64,000 bases of DNA from positions 1,312,001 to 1,376,000 of the forward strand of contig JAUCBN010000012.1 in NCBI GenBank assembly GCA_035048815.1. The letters are read 5' to 3'. Positions 34,304 to 45,569 of the stretch are shown here, piece by piece (positions within the stretch are counted from its first letter, which is position 1; every line of letters starts with the position of its first letter). A program made the translations under genes and the position numbers. This stretch comes from Abelmoschus esculentus. Lineage: Eukaryota; Streptophyta; Magnoliopsida; Malvales; Malvaceae. The notes under the pieces were generated by a model, which searched no databases, was not told where the DNA came from, and saw only the letters and a list, made by a program, of their open reading frames with translations.

Positions 34304-35207
34304 ATGGGGTTAAATCTTCTACAGCTAACCTTTCTCTGTATTGTTTTCTTTTCCCTTCTAACTGGGCTTGCCTCTCCCGCCTACATTTCAAGTAAGTCTT
34401 CCTTTCTTCATTCCCCATAACTAATTACAAATTCTATGCATCCATGCATGCATGTATATAGGTATGCATCCATGCATGCATGTATATAGGTATGCATACA
34501 AGCATGCATGCATGTATGTATGAGAGAGAGAGAAGGCATGCATATTTTGAATTCAACTTTACATTTAGTTAAATTTTGCTTGCAGAGGCTGCCTTGAGAG
34601 CTCATGAAACTATTGGGCGTAACCTCCTTCAAGCTAAAAAGGGTATGTTTTGGTTTTTGCTTCTGATGAAGAAGGAAACATGGGAATTTAATCGTATCTG
34701 TTTTCTACATTCATAGTTATTTATATAAATTTCGAATATATTTTCAAAGTTTTAGAAGGACCCTTAATGCTTAAATTCGAGATTTAATCCGTCTACTTTA
34801 ATACACGACACGACTCGATATCTCTAAAAACTGATGCAACGAACCCTGCAGAATGCGATGAAGACTTCACGCGCAAGAATTACACAATCCTAACCAGCAA
34901 ATGCAAAGGACCTCAGTATCCTCGGCAAGGCTGTTGCGAGGCACTCGGTGAGTTCGGTTGCCCTTTCCTGGACAAAATCAATGACCAGAGTACCAACTGT
35001 GTTGCCACCATGTTCAGTTACATAAACCTGTACGGGAAATACCCGCCGGGGCTGTTCTCCAACTTGTGCACAGCAGATAAAGAGGGTGTCGTATGCCCTA
35101 CGGAACCGCCGTCTAGTGATGCCACCATTCCCTTTGCTCCCCCGGCGTTGCTGTTGCTCACCACCGGACTCTTGGTCACAGTATCTCATTTGCTTTTAAT
35201 GGTTTAA
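34304..35207 (+). CDS. LORELEI-like GPI-anchored protein (LLG), three exons
   Basis: Exons 34304-34391, 34586-34642 and 34852-35207 join to 166 residues. LLG proteins chaperone FERONIA-type receptor kinases and are co-receptors for RALF peptides at the plasma membrane. A signal peptide (about 1-24) and a short pro-like stretch ending NLLQAKK lead into the Cys-rich domain. It contains ECDEDF, NYTILTSKCKGPQYP, CCEAL, FGCPFLDKIND and MFSYINLYGKYPPGLFSNLC, the family core. A Ser/Pro linker and a hydrophobic C-terminus (LLLLTTGLLVTVSHLLLMV) give the GPI signal. The junctions restore QAKKECDE exactly. Intron 1 carries a CATG-rich tandem repeat. Confidence 0.92.
34438..34535 (+). repeat. CATG-rich tandem repeat in LLG intron 1
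   Basis: A unit of about 28 bp, ATGCATCCATGCATGCATGT plus ATATAGGT, occurs twice head to tail, followed by a diverged third copy and a (GA)n tract. The repeated GCATGC core is an alternating purine-pyrimidine sequence and self-complementary. Confidence 0.8.
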
Positions 35208-36636
35208 TAGCAATTGTGGATGCTATTGTTTGTTGTGTAGAGTATATATGGTTGTTTTAAAGATATTGTTTGTCGAGTGATCTTTTAATACGATAAATGA
35301 ATACAAACGAGCGTTAAGTATTGTTTAGTTTTTATTTTTTAAAATAATATTTTTTATAAAAATAATAAATATAAATAAATACAAACGAACAAATTACTTA
35401 ACATTAATATTTTGAGTTTAAATATCAATATACTAGACAAATTAGATATTGTCCTATAAATTTTGAGTTTAAATTTAATATTTTGACCCATATAAATATT
35501 TAATCTTAATTTCGTCCCGGCAACATTTAACCATATCTCTACAGCTCGCGATATTGGACAAGTTTGTATCATTATGTTTTAATTCCTTTTAAGGTTTTTG
35601 AAACGGACAATCAGATTTTAAAAACTAGACTAAAAGCACGAATTATCTAGCTTCATCGATTAAAAGAAATATACTGTTAAATACATTTTATTTATATAAA
35701 AAAAGTGTACATTAAATTTTTTAGCATACTTTAAAAAATAAATTTATATATATATATATTTTTAAAAAAATCAAATTTTTATTTGAATATTTAACTTTTT
35801 ATTGGTCCGTTAGGTCCATTTTTATTGATACGGATAATCGTCGTGGTATTCAGAAGAGAAGAATGTGAACATCGCAATCAAGGAGAAAGGGGACAAGACC
35901 TAACAGCAAGGACACAGGAGAAGAATCTTTATAAAAATCTATATATTTGTTGTATATAGCCGATTAATGGGCGTTTATTGTTCGATTAAAATTAAGTTAA
36001 TTAAATTAAAATTTTAATTAGTTAATTAATTATATTAAATTAATTAATATTTAAAAAATTTAATTATAGATTAATTTAATTTGAAATAGGTTAATTAATT
36101 GAATTATATTTATATATTAATTAAAAATTTTGGTTAATAGAATTAAGTGAAAAATAATCGAATATATTAACTAAAATTTAAAGTGTTCTATGGTTATTTC
36201 TGTTAATTCAAATTAATCGAATAAACAAAATTTGCTTTATAATTAATGAGTTAAAATTTGATATTTAATTATATTAATTTGGTTGATTAATTAAATTAAT
36301 CGATTTAACGTACTTTTCTAATAATGTGTGAACCAAACTGCAGATATCATGTCATAAACAGTGTGTAATATTGAGTCGAATTGAGAGATAAAATATTCGA
36401 TATACTTCAATAAAATATTGAAATTTAATCTTACAAATAGAAAATACCATACTGAAACTCGAAAAGTTGTTAACCAAATTGAAATCCTAGCTGGAATTTT
36501 GTCCAACCGATTCATACAATCAAGTTTTGAATGTACAGCTTAACTCTCTCTTCTTAACAATTTACAGCGAAAACAATTGAAAAGAAACAAAAGCTTTTAA
36601 ATCTGGTAAAAATGGAAGCTTGTGGCGAGGGGGATT
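35208..36636. other. AT-rich spacer
   Basis: Contains a short patch of AAATAAATACAAACGAACAAAT resembling the motif cluster at 4300-4800 (near 35290-35395), then TTAATTAA-rich low complexity to about 36300. No gene is seen. Confidence 0.5.
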
Positions 36637-37183
36637 TTATCTATGAGCAGTGATGATTAGAGTCTCAATGAACCGTAAGCCATCAAACCTGGGGGAGAAT
36701 TTCTCGATCAAGCTTGATTTCTGGGTTGAAGAATTTTCTTGCCCTTTCTCGTTCTGGAAAATATTTAGAAACAAGTTCAGTTGTCAATCTCCGATTCCAA
36801 AATTGATAAATTAAAAGGGAAAAAGAACAGTTTAACCCTAAAATCACCATGTAAAAGTGATATCTGAAGATATCATGAGACAGGGAAAGATAGATAACCA
36901 GATTGCTCAAACGTTCAAATCGAAATCACGGCAAGAAAATTGCGAACGAAATTGAAATCATGGCAAAACTGGAGGGATAATTTTTCTTTTTTGTAAAGAA
37001 AAACTTTTTTTTTGTATAAAACAAAGAGTTAAGTAAAACGATATTTACCTCGCTAGAAAACTGAAAATGGGAGTTACAAGTAAGAGGGGAATAAAACGAC
37101 GATGAAGAAGAAGAGGCAGAGACGAGAGCAGCGGAAGCTGATGCGGCAGCCATGGAAGCAGCAAAGAAACCCGATATCTTCAT
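36637..37183 (-). CDS. Small plant protein with RFDGLRFIETL tail, two exons, 83 residues
   Basis: Exon 1 (37049-37183) and exon 2 (36637-36753) join in phase 0. The N-terminus MKISGFFAASMAAASASAAL is hydrophobic and Ala/Ser-rich, which could be a signal-like or membrane segment. Exon 2 reads NEKGQENSSTQKSSLIEKFS and then PRFDGLRFIETLIITAHR and stop. I recall similar short plant proteins ending in F.PRFDGLRFIETLVTAHR, so the tail seems conserved, but I know no function. Exon 2 is in a different frame from the longest open frame there; the splice-consistent frame gives the conserved tail, which supports this model. Confidence 0.75.
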
Positions 37184-39052
37184 GTTTGACGATAAGCACT
37201 CTTGAATCAGGTTCACATGCCTCGTGAGAAGCTCAAAGAAGAACGTTATTTTCTTGGACGGGAAATAGAAAAGAAAATTTGTGGCAGAAAATTGTGTGTT
37301 TGAGGGCATTTATATGGTGCGAGTGTGGTTGACGATTGGCTAACGGTACTTTCGAATATTTTGGCTGTAATTACCTCTTTGCCCATTTTGCAGACGATTT
37401 GCTTTGTTAGGGTTGTTGCTTGGGAAAGTCAACTCCCTTCTGAGAATCCAAGTTATACTATTGAGAAACAGATTTGTGTAGTTTTAACATTTTTAATAAA
37501 ATTTAATCTCGAGTTTAATGTTTCATCACCGTCCTTGTTCAAGGATGGAAGGCTTTGATGATTGGTAAATGATGATCTTCATGCTCATCCTCAGCCTGAT
37601 TTCTCCACTATTTTTTCAAGACAGAGTTACATTATGATGTGCTGCCTTTCACTAACATGGCAGATGATGAACAGCAGCATGTGGGGATTCATGTCTTTTG
37701 GTTTGTCTGAACAGACACACAAAACACAAACAATGCAATACAGGTACAGTCAGTGACAAATCTAAAAATTTATGTAAAGATAAGCACATATAAAATTTAA
37801 GGATTAATTCATAAAAATTAAAAAATTTAAAATAAATATGTGAACTCTGAAAAATTTAAGGTAGGCACGGACCCATCCTTTTACAAATGTAGATTCGTAT
37901 GACTAACACAAAAGCAATACGTAGGAATGATATCTTTACTTATTTTTCTATAGAGTTTATGTTGTATTCGGATATAACGATAACAATTGATAACAATAAA
38001 ATAATAAAGATAATAATAATAATAAACAAAGTAAGAAAATAAAAAAAAAATACATACAAAAGACTAAAATTTTATTCCGATAAATAAGATATCATTGAAC
38101 TATAACCTTTTCAATTCATATGTCACTGCAACTGACTTTAAAATCTCCCTCATTACATGAGTGGACAGCTGAAGGGACATTATTGTCTTCTCCATGCATC
38201 AGATTCCACTATGAAGAAGGGGGAGCAAAACGACGACGTTGTCCGGTAAAGCATACATAGCTTTTGACTCAGCTTCATATAGTTTTTAAGAATGTTGAAC
38301 CTGATGCGAGAACCATTACCAAGTATAATGGTAATTTGATTTTTAAGTTTAAATTACTACAATTATAAATTTCAAATATAAACAATAAAACAAATATAAT
38401 TAAATTAAAATTAAAATCAATTCACGTAATATCGTACAAGTGGTTAGTATATTTTATCATATCAAATTTAATATAAATTTAAATATCATATTAATAAACA
38501 AAATTAAAACATCATACCAAATTACAGAATAAAATACCATCAAAAGTAGATTGTCGTAAAATTTAAAATTTAAAATATATTATTTTATTAAAGAAAAACA
38601 AAATAAAAGCATATGAGAAGAGAAACTAAACAAATTATAGAATAAAATGAAATTAACGATTCCCTCGATGAACATTTTGTGTATGATTGGAGCATGAGAG
38701 AGGGGGGTGGATACAAATAACAAATTTAAAATGAGGATAAAAATAAAATAGTTTAGAATTAAGTGGCCTTTATACGAAATAATACCAAAGTATAAGACCA
38801 AAATGAAAATAAAAATAAAACAGAGGACTAAAAAGAAATAGTCAGATAATCATGCATCCTTATCTAATTCCAACAAACCAAGAAACCCTTTCTCTGTTTA
38901 CGTTTGAAAATTAGAAGGAATTTCCTTTCCTTGCAGACAAGTCCCTTCTCATTTATTTTTATTTTTTTGTAATCTCTTCTGGAAATAGGAATAAAGAGCC
39001 AGAGAAGGCAATTATACTGTTTGGATCTGTGATATAATCTGTTTTCTAGGAA
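37184..39052. other. Intergenic region between the small gene and the FLOE-like gene
   Basis: 37184-37320 is the leader and promoter of the minus-strand small gene. The rest is mixed spacer; open frames at 37325, 37562 and 38580 have no family signature. The last 150-200 bp are probably the FLOE-like leader. Confidence 0.45.
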
Positions 39053-41409
39053 ATGGCTTCTGGATCATCGGGTCGGGGAAACTCGGGTGGTTCGAAAGGG
39101 TTCGATTTTGGGTCCGATGATATTCTTTGCTCCTACGAGGATTACGGGAACCAGGAAGCGTCTAATGGTAACCACGCCGAACCCAACAGCTCCAATAAGG
39201 TATAACTGGAATTTTATTTCTAGGGTTTTTCGTTTTCTTTTTGGGTTAGGGTAGAATTTGATACGAATTGGGGTTAATCGAGTGGTTTGTATGATTAGGT
39301 ATGCTTACCAATGTAAATTAGCATTGTTTTGTGGAAAAGTTTGGATTTTTTATGTATTCGATCTAGTTGATCGTCTGTTTGAGCTTAATTTAGTTAGGGT
39401 TTGAATTTTCCCTTTTTTAATTAAAATTATTGTAATTTTACAGGAAAATTTGAGTGTGTAAATAATTAATCTTTCTGTAATACCTTCTTTGCAGGAGTTT
39501 CACAAAGGAAGAGTGACTCGATCAGTATTCCCACCTAGCGGATACAACCTGCCCGAAGACTCTTACTCGGATGTGAATGCTACTGTCGAAAAAACCATGA
39601 AACGATACACAGACAACCTCATGCGCTTTCTTGAAGGAATAAGTTCCCGACTGTCGCAATTGGAGTTATATTGCTACAATCTTGATAGATCGATTGTAGA
39701 AATGCGAGCTGATTTAGTTCGTGGGAATGGCGATGCAAATACAAAGCTTAAATCTATTGAGAAACATTTACATGAGGTGAGTAACCCTAGAATGATATCC
39801 TATGTTTTCAGATAAGGTAGCTTCATCAGTTACTTGACTCTATGACACAACATCTCTTCACCCAATCCTGACAATTGGGTGTGCTTCCCTATTTTGGTTT
39901 GAAGCAAACTTGTATTTATGCTTTGCTTACGAAGGTACCAATGTATCATCTAAATTAGAGAAATCATGAATTAGAAGTATGATGATAGGGATGGTGGTAG
40001 CCAAAGAGATTAGGGTTGAATCCCATCTGTTATGATAATTTATAAATTTTAGTTTATTCTGTTGTTGACATCAATTTTTGCTTCTTAAATAGACATTTAG
40101 GGACTATGGATTTTAGGCCCATGGTAGGTTCATTCTACATGGATATGCATGTTTTCGAAGCTCTTGCAATCAATTCGTAGTTAAATATCAGGCATGTGTT
40201 GATTTCCATTTCATTCAAGATATTTACTTCTTGAGTGTTCAATGCACATTGTAGGTCCACAGGTCTGTGCAGATCCTAAGAGATAAGCAGGAGCTTGCTG
40301 AGACTCAGGAGGAGTTGGCTAAATTACAATCTGCACAGAAGGATTCTTCTTCCAGTCATTCACAATCTACCGAGGAGAGAGTATCAACACCTTCCCCCGA
40401 TTCCAAAAGGACTGACTCATCTGAGATGCAAAACCAGCAATTAGCTCTTGCCCTGCCTCATCAAGTAGCATCTCAACAGCCTGCTATGCCTCACTCTCAA
40501 GCTTCTCCTCAGAATTTGACTCAACAAACATACTACATGCCTTCAAATCAAGTATCAAACCACCAAGCTCCAGCTGCAGCTCCACCCCCCGGCCCTGCCC
40601 AAGCCCCGACACAAACTCAACACCCTCAAAGTCAATATTTGACTTCTGATCCTCAATACCAACCTCCTCAGATACAAGACATGGCTAGGATGCCACCACA
40701 GCCTGCTCAGTCCCAAGTTAATCAGGTTCAATCATTCCCTCAGTATCAGCAGCAATGGCCTCAACAATTATCACAGCAAGTGCCACCGCCACAGCAGGAG
40801 GCTTCTATGCAACCACAGATGAGACCACCATCTACACCATCTTACCCTTCCTACTCTCCAACTCAATCAATAAACCCATCTCAACCAGAGGCGTTATCAA
40901 ACAGCATGCCCATGCAAATTTCATATTCTGGACTTCCTCAACCTGTGTCTAGCCGTGCTGATACCATTCCTTATGGATACGGAGTGCCTGGAAGAACAGC
41001 TCCCCAGCAACCTCCTCAGCAAGTCAAGGGCACTTTTGGTTCACAACCAACTGATAGGTATATGGGACCTGGCTCCAATCCTCCGTTTCCTCCAGGAAAT
41101 GCGTACGTGATGTATGATAGTGACGGGAGTAGAACACATCACCCGTCCCAACAGCCTAACTTCCCACATGGTGGCTATCCCCCATCAAATGTCTCTCTTC
41201 AGACTCAGCCTAATGTTATGGTTAGGAACACCAACCATTCACAGTTTGTACGCAACCATCCTTACGGCGAGCTGATAGAAAAGTTGGTGAACATGGGTTT
41301 CAGAGGTGATCACGTCACCAGTGTGATTCAGAGGATGGAGGAGAGTGGCCAGCCACCAGATTTCAATGCTGTGCTTGATAGATTAAATGCTCAGAGAGGA
41401 GGATGGTAA
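39053..41409 (+). CDS. FLOE/DUF1421 prion-like protein, three exons
   Basis: Exons 39053-39199, 39495-39776 and 40255-41409 join to 527 residues. It closely follows Arabidopsis FLOE1, a plant DUF1421 protein that forms condensates on hydration and gates seed germination. The N-terminus MASGSSGRGNSGGSKGFDFG and DDILCSYEDY form the DS-rich region. A coiled-coil nucleation domain spans exons 2-3 (SSRLSQLELYCYNLD, VHRSVQILRDKQELAE). A long Gln/Pro/Ser-rich disordered region runs from about residue 180 to 475. A UBA-like end, YGELIEKLVNMGFRGDHV and QRMEESGQPPDFN, closes the protein. The layout is complete. FLOE1 orthology versus FLOE2/3 needs a tree. Confidence 0.92.
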
Positions 41410-41805
41410 AGGACGTTGCATACTTGAGTTGGTCTTGAATCTTATTCGAATAAAGGATCGTGTTTCTCGTTTATATCGTGGGAGGTATAATGAATATTTG
41501 TATGTTACCTCCTAATGAAACTTCTTCTACCGTCAAGTGTTGATTTATTTGAGTTTAATTTCGAGTTTGCTTATCTTAAATTTATATTACATATGAATAA
41601 CGAAGGAAAAAATTAATAAATAATATTTTCCTTTGTCGTTTATCTCTAGACACAAGGTTTATTATCTTATGAAGTGAACGGAAGATCCATGGTTTTTTTG
41701 GCCCCTATAAGTTGTACGGTTATACTTCCGTCGGTGTCAAAAGGCGCAACGCCTCGTGTAGTGTGGTTTCAGAAAACTTGCCAGCTCAGGGTGGCGGTAA
41801 CTTTG

Positions 41806-41829
41806 GGCGCCAAACCAGGCGTTTCCCGC
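41806..41829. promoter_or_regulatory. Paired E2F-type sites
   Basis: GGCGCCAAA at 41806-41814 and TTTCCCGC at 41822-41829 both match the E2F/DP consensus (TTTSSCGC or its complement), 8 bp apart and about 180 bp upstream of the ATG at 42007. Such pairs mark S-phase genes in plants. Confidence 0.5.
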
Positions 41830-42006
41830 TAAATTCACCCGCCATCCCTCACCTTCTTTATTCGACTACCACTCAATAAAACCCCACCGAACGAGTCTCG
41901 CAACTTATTTCCTTTCTAATTGTCTTTCAAGTTTCAACCTTTTCGCATATCGGAAGCTATTCGTTGAAATTTCTCAGAGTTGTTTCTACCAGGTAATCTC
42001 CAAACC

Positions 42007-42684
42007 ATGGTTGTTCCTCTCGGTCCGGGGAAGTTCTACGGCAGCAGTCTCCCTCGGCCACGTATCTATACGGATATCCGGTTCAACTCCGAACGTGTGG
42101 ATCCTCCTGTTCCGGTTCTTGACCCGCTGATGTCGTGGGCCAATGAAGCTCATTGGTCGATGGGCGGTCTCAGTTTCAAGCGCCTCCGTCTCCAAGGGAG
42201 GATCGAAGGCAACGTTAATAGACTAAAAGCCCAACGCGAGAAGCTCCTAAATGACAAGGACGATGATCCGATTGTTATAAAAAGCTATAGGGATGCTTCG
42301 GCGTCGCCCCCTCCTGCTCCAATGGGAATCAAGAGGAGGAGATTCTTCGACCTTAACGACAATGAGGAGGAGATCGTTAGTGACAGCGATGAAATGGTGG
42401 TAAAGAGAGAAACGAAGAGGGTGGTGAGAAAACTGGGTGATGATTTTGAGAGAGTAGCCGGTGATAAAATTAGCGTCGGCGGTAGTAAAAAGAAGAGGAA
42501 TCTCGGTGATGGGATCGGCATTGATGTGATGAAAATTGTGGAGGAGCTTAATGTTGAGTCTGAAGCGGTGAAGAAGAAGAAAAGGGGTCTCGTAAAGGGT
42601 TTGAAGAAGGGTACCGACTATTTGCAGCCAAGTGGAACAGGAACAAGGACAAGGTGTTCTCCGAGATTGTCGAAGATGGGTTGA
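42007..42684 (+). CDS. Plant-specific basic nuclear-type protein of unknown function
   Basis: A single-exon gene of 225 residues. The conserved N-terminus MVVPLGPGKFYGSSLPRPRI is followed by DPLMSWANEAHWSMGGLSFK and RLRLQGRIEGN, a block I recognise from uncharacterised plant proteins. Later come PPPAPMGIKRRRFFDL, an acidic stretch, and several lysine clusters (KKKRN, KKKKRG) that would serve as nuclear localisation signals. The ATG at 42007 starts the conserved block; an in-frame ATG at 41980 adds nine residues in the leader. E2F-type sites upstream suggest expression in dividing cells. It converges with the mannanase gene, 214 bp between stop codons. No function is assigned. Confidence 0.8.
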   Translation: MVVPLGPGKFYGSSLPRPRIYTDIRFNSERVDPPVPVLDPLMSWANEAHWSMGGLSFKRLRLQGRIEGNVNRLKAQREKLLNDKDDDPIVIKSYRDASASPPPAPMGIKRRRFFDLNDNEEEIVSDSDEMVVKRETKRVVRKLGDDFERVAGDKISVGGSKKKRNLGDGIGIDVMKIVEELNVESEAVKKKKRGLVKGLKKGTDYLQPSGTGTRTRCSPRLSKMG

Positions 42685-42898
42685 TGGGTCTGGTTTTTTA
42701 TATTTAATGTTAAATACAAAGCTTAGTTTTACATGTCTTTAGAGCATCAAACTATGTTCATCAGAAAGAGAAAATGTAATGAAAAAAAAATTGCTTGAGA
42801 TTCAAGTATTTGCAGACAACTTGCAATCATGTACCATATATCTCTGCATATCTACTTAACCTCGCCAGAAAGAATAGATTTTTCAGATAGTGCTAGCT

Positions 42899-45093
42899 TT
42901 ACTTTCTCTTGGAACACAGTTGTTTCAAGTTTTCGTTTTCTTGATTAAATCCTTGGAGTCTAGCCAATCGGCACGAGTGTTCTACTGTCAGTTTGAAGAT
43001 CGGCGGGGACTCCCATGGTACGATCCCGAAATCATCGTTATATTCCGACATTCCTTCGACAAAGAGTTGCCAGACTAAGGCACCTGCTCCAGACCCTTTC
43101 TTCTTTCCAGATTTATAAATGATGTCCAGAATGGTTCTATAAAGCTGCTCTCTTTGGGATGGCTGGTAGTCTTTGTTCTGGTCCGACAAGCCGTACTCGG
43201 TGAACATAACTGGTTTCTTCAATTCCTTGTCGCAATCTTCAATGTGAGAGCGCATCCACTTGGAAACATAGATCCGTTTTTCTTCGAACCCAAGATGATG
43301 AAACCTACCAAAGAGGGTATGAAAAAAAGAATACTTGTTGAAGAAACAACAGTGCCTATGATTACCATTGCTTACCATTGATCGGCATATATATGAACAG
43401 AGGCAAAATCAACATGTGTAATGTTCGAATTGCGCATAAAATCAGATCCAAGGAGTGAAGCCCACTCTTCCGGATTCACAGTTTTCTTCTTGGGGCTTTT
43501 AGGACCATAAAATCCTTCTAGGCCGATGGTCAATAGATGGTTTTTGTCAATTGATTTTATGAAAGCAGACATCTCTTCTAACCAATCCTGCAATGGAACA
43601 ATAAAAATCTGAACGAATGTCGAAACCTTGCACGTACAACATATAAAACCTGTTTTCTGAAATATAAACATTATGCTCTAAATGGTGCAAGATCTCATAA
43701 CTTACTTGAAGAGTATCCCCAGAAGGATCGGTCATGCAACGGGGTTCATTTATCAACTCCCAAGCAAAGACGGTGGGATCATTCCGATATTCAATTCCGG
43801 TGATGCTGTTCTTCCTGGTGAGGACAGTCTGGGAGAGCAAGAAATACATCACAATAAGACTTACTATCCTATATCTTTCCCTTCTGTCCTAAAGGAAACG
43901 AAAAGTATAACACAAGTAACTTTTGTCTTTGTCATCTACAGGCGAAATGACTGATCCATGTTTATAGGGCTATGATAAGCAAGTTGGTGCGACATTTGCA
44001 GCACCAGATTCCCCTTTGAACATTAAGATTTATCTATTTCAACAATAATGTCAGCACACTGAGAGCAGTTCACAGAAGATATGCAATGATATATACACAT
44101 GCATCACGATGCGGGGGAAGAAAATTATCATTACTCAAATATGTGAAGAAAAAAAAACGATTAGTGAAACTAAGATGATGATGAGATACCAGGACATAAT
44201 TCTTGAAATATTTGCGGATTGATGGATCAAAGAAGAAGGAATCATTAGAAGAGCTCAAACCAATGCCTTCTTTCCATGCCCAGTTAACATACTGAGTCTT
44301 TCCACCATATGGTTGCAAGTTATTTACTAAGCTAAGAAGCAGCCTGATTCCATGCCGCCTTGCTTCTGCAATGACATAATCCAAGGCCTGGGAAAACCGA
44401 TACCCGTTCACATAAATAACAATAATTCAGAAAATATACTCGATTCAACGATTTCTAACAGATTTCTAATCAATCAGCTGAGAAATCGAAGCAACTTGAA
44501 ATCTGAATCGCTTATCCTGCTATTCTCTTCCATTTTTAACTACCTAGACAAGCCTAGTTTAGATTAGAAACTGTGCAATAATCTAAATCATCTTCAATAT
44601 GCACATCGTAAACCTTTTGTAAGCTTGAAACTGAAAACACACTTGCATCGAACACATGGATCATACAGGTGATGTTATACAGCTGATTATATCAAAATTT
44701 ACAGAAAGAAAAACCTGAATCTCTAACAAATACCTTGAAAACTCGCTCATCGAATTGCCCAGGGGAAACCTGGAGAGCATTGTAGCCACCATCATTAAAG
44801 GCCCAGGTTCTACACACAGTGAGACCCATCTTTGCACCAGCTTGAAGCATTGCACTAACCTTAGGTCTAGTATTTTCCTCCACAGAATGACCCATTAACC
44901 AGTAAGAATTCCAGCCATTAACGTACAATGGTTTCCCATCCAAAAAGAACTGAGTCCCATTCCTCTCCACAAAACTTAATCCCCGTTCCTTAGGGAATCT
45001 ACTGAACTTCAAATCACCAAAAGACATATAAATAAAAGCCACACACGAAGCAAATCCAAGAATTGGGTATAACATCCCATTGCCAGACACCAT
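42899..45093 (-). CDS. Endo-1,4-beta-mannanase (GH5), five exons
   Basis: Exons 44734-45093, 44190-44387, 43706-43828, 43376-43587 and 42899-43304 join to 432 residues. It hydrolyses beta-1,4-mannan backbones of the cell wall. An N-terminal hydrophobic segment (about 7-26) is a signal peptide or anchor. Family blocks follow: FLDGKPLYVNGWNSYWLM, LTVCRTWAFNDGGYNALQ, LSLVNNLQPYGGKTQYVNWA and IEYRNDPTVFAWELINEPRC, with acid/base Glu214. Later come TIGLEGFYG and VMFTEYGLS with nucleophile Glu334. Every junction restores the family sequence. The start at 45093 lies just past a 5'-UTR splice acceptor (AG at 45116). The GH5 subfamily and MAN number are not resolved here. Confidence 0.93.
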
Positions 45094-45239
45094 CTTCCTA
45101 TATAGAGTAAGCAATCTGAAAATCAATCAACAGGCAAAAATCCCAGAAAAAATGGGGGAAAGTTAGATTATTTGGGTACCCTTTTGGCTCTATTTTAACA
45201 AGTTCCAAAATTTGAGGATACCCAAAATGGAGATTACAG

Positions 45240-45263
45240 ACTTACAGACTTACAGACTTACAG
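45240..45263 (-). repeat. Tandem (CTGTAAGT)x3, serial 5' splice sites in the mannanase leader
   Basis: On the minus strand CTGTAAGT is repeated three times, each a near-ideal splice donor (GTAAGT). They lie about 125-145 bp upstream of a strong acceptor (TTTTCAG ending at 45116) just ahead of the start codon, so they probably define a 5'-UTR intron with competing donors. Confidence 0.6.
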
Positions 45264-45569
45264 TACCTTAAACTCCAATGTGAACGCAGATCCTTCTTCA
45301 TAAGGTCACACACACAAAAAAACAGTATAAAGATGACACCTTTTCTCAAGACATAACAAACATAGGCAGATAGATTTACAAGTTTAAGTATTTCTATTTA
45401 GGATTTGAGGTGTTTGATACCAGAAAATGAAGCAAGAAATAAGGAGGGTCCAGACCACATGAAGGAACTGAAAGGGCAAAGATAACTAGAGTTTGAAAGA
45501 CAGAAGTAAGATTGGGACGGTGGAATGTTGGTACCAGCAATCTCAGATTTAAGCACTGCACCTGATTTC

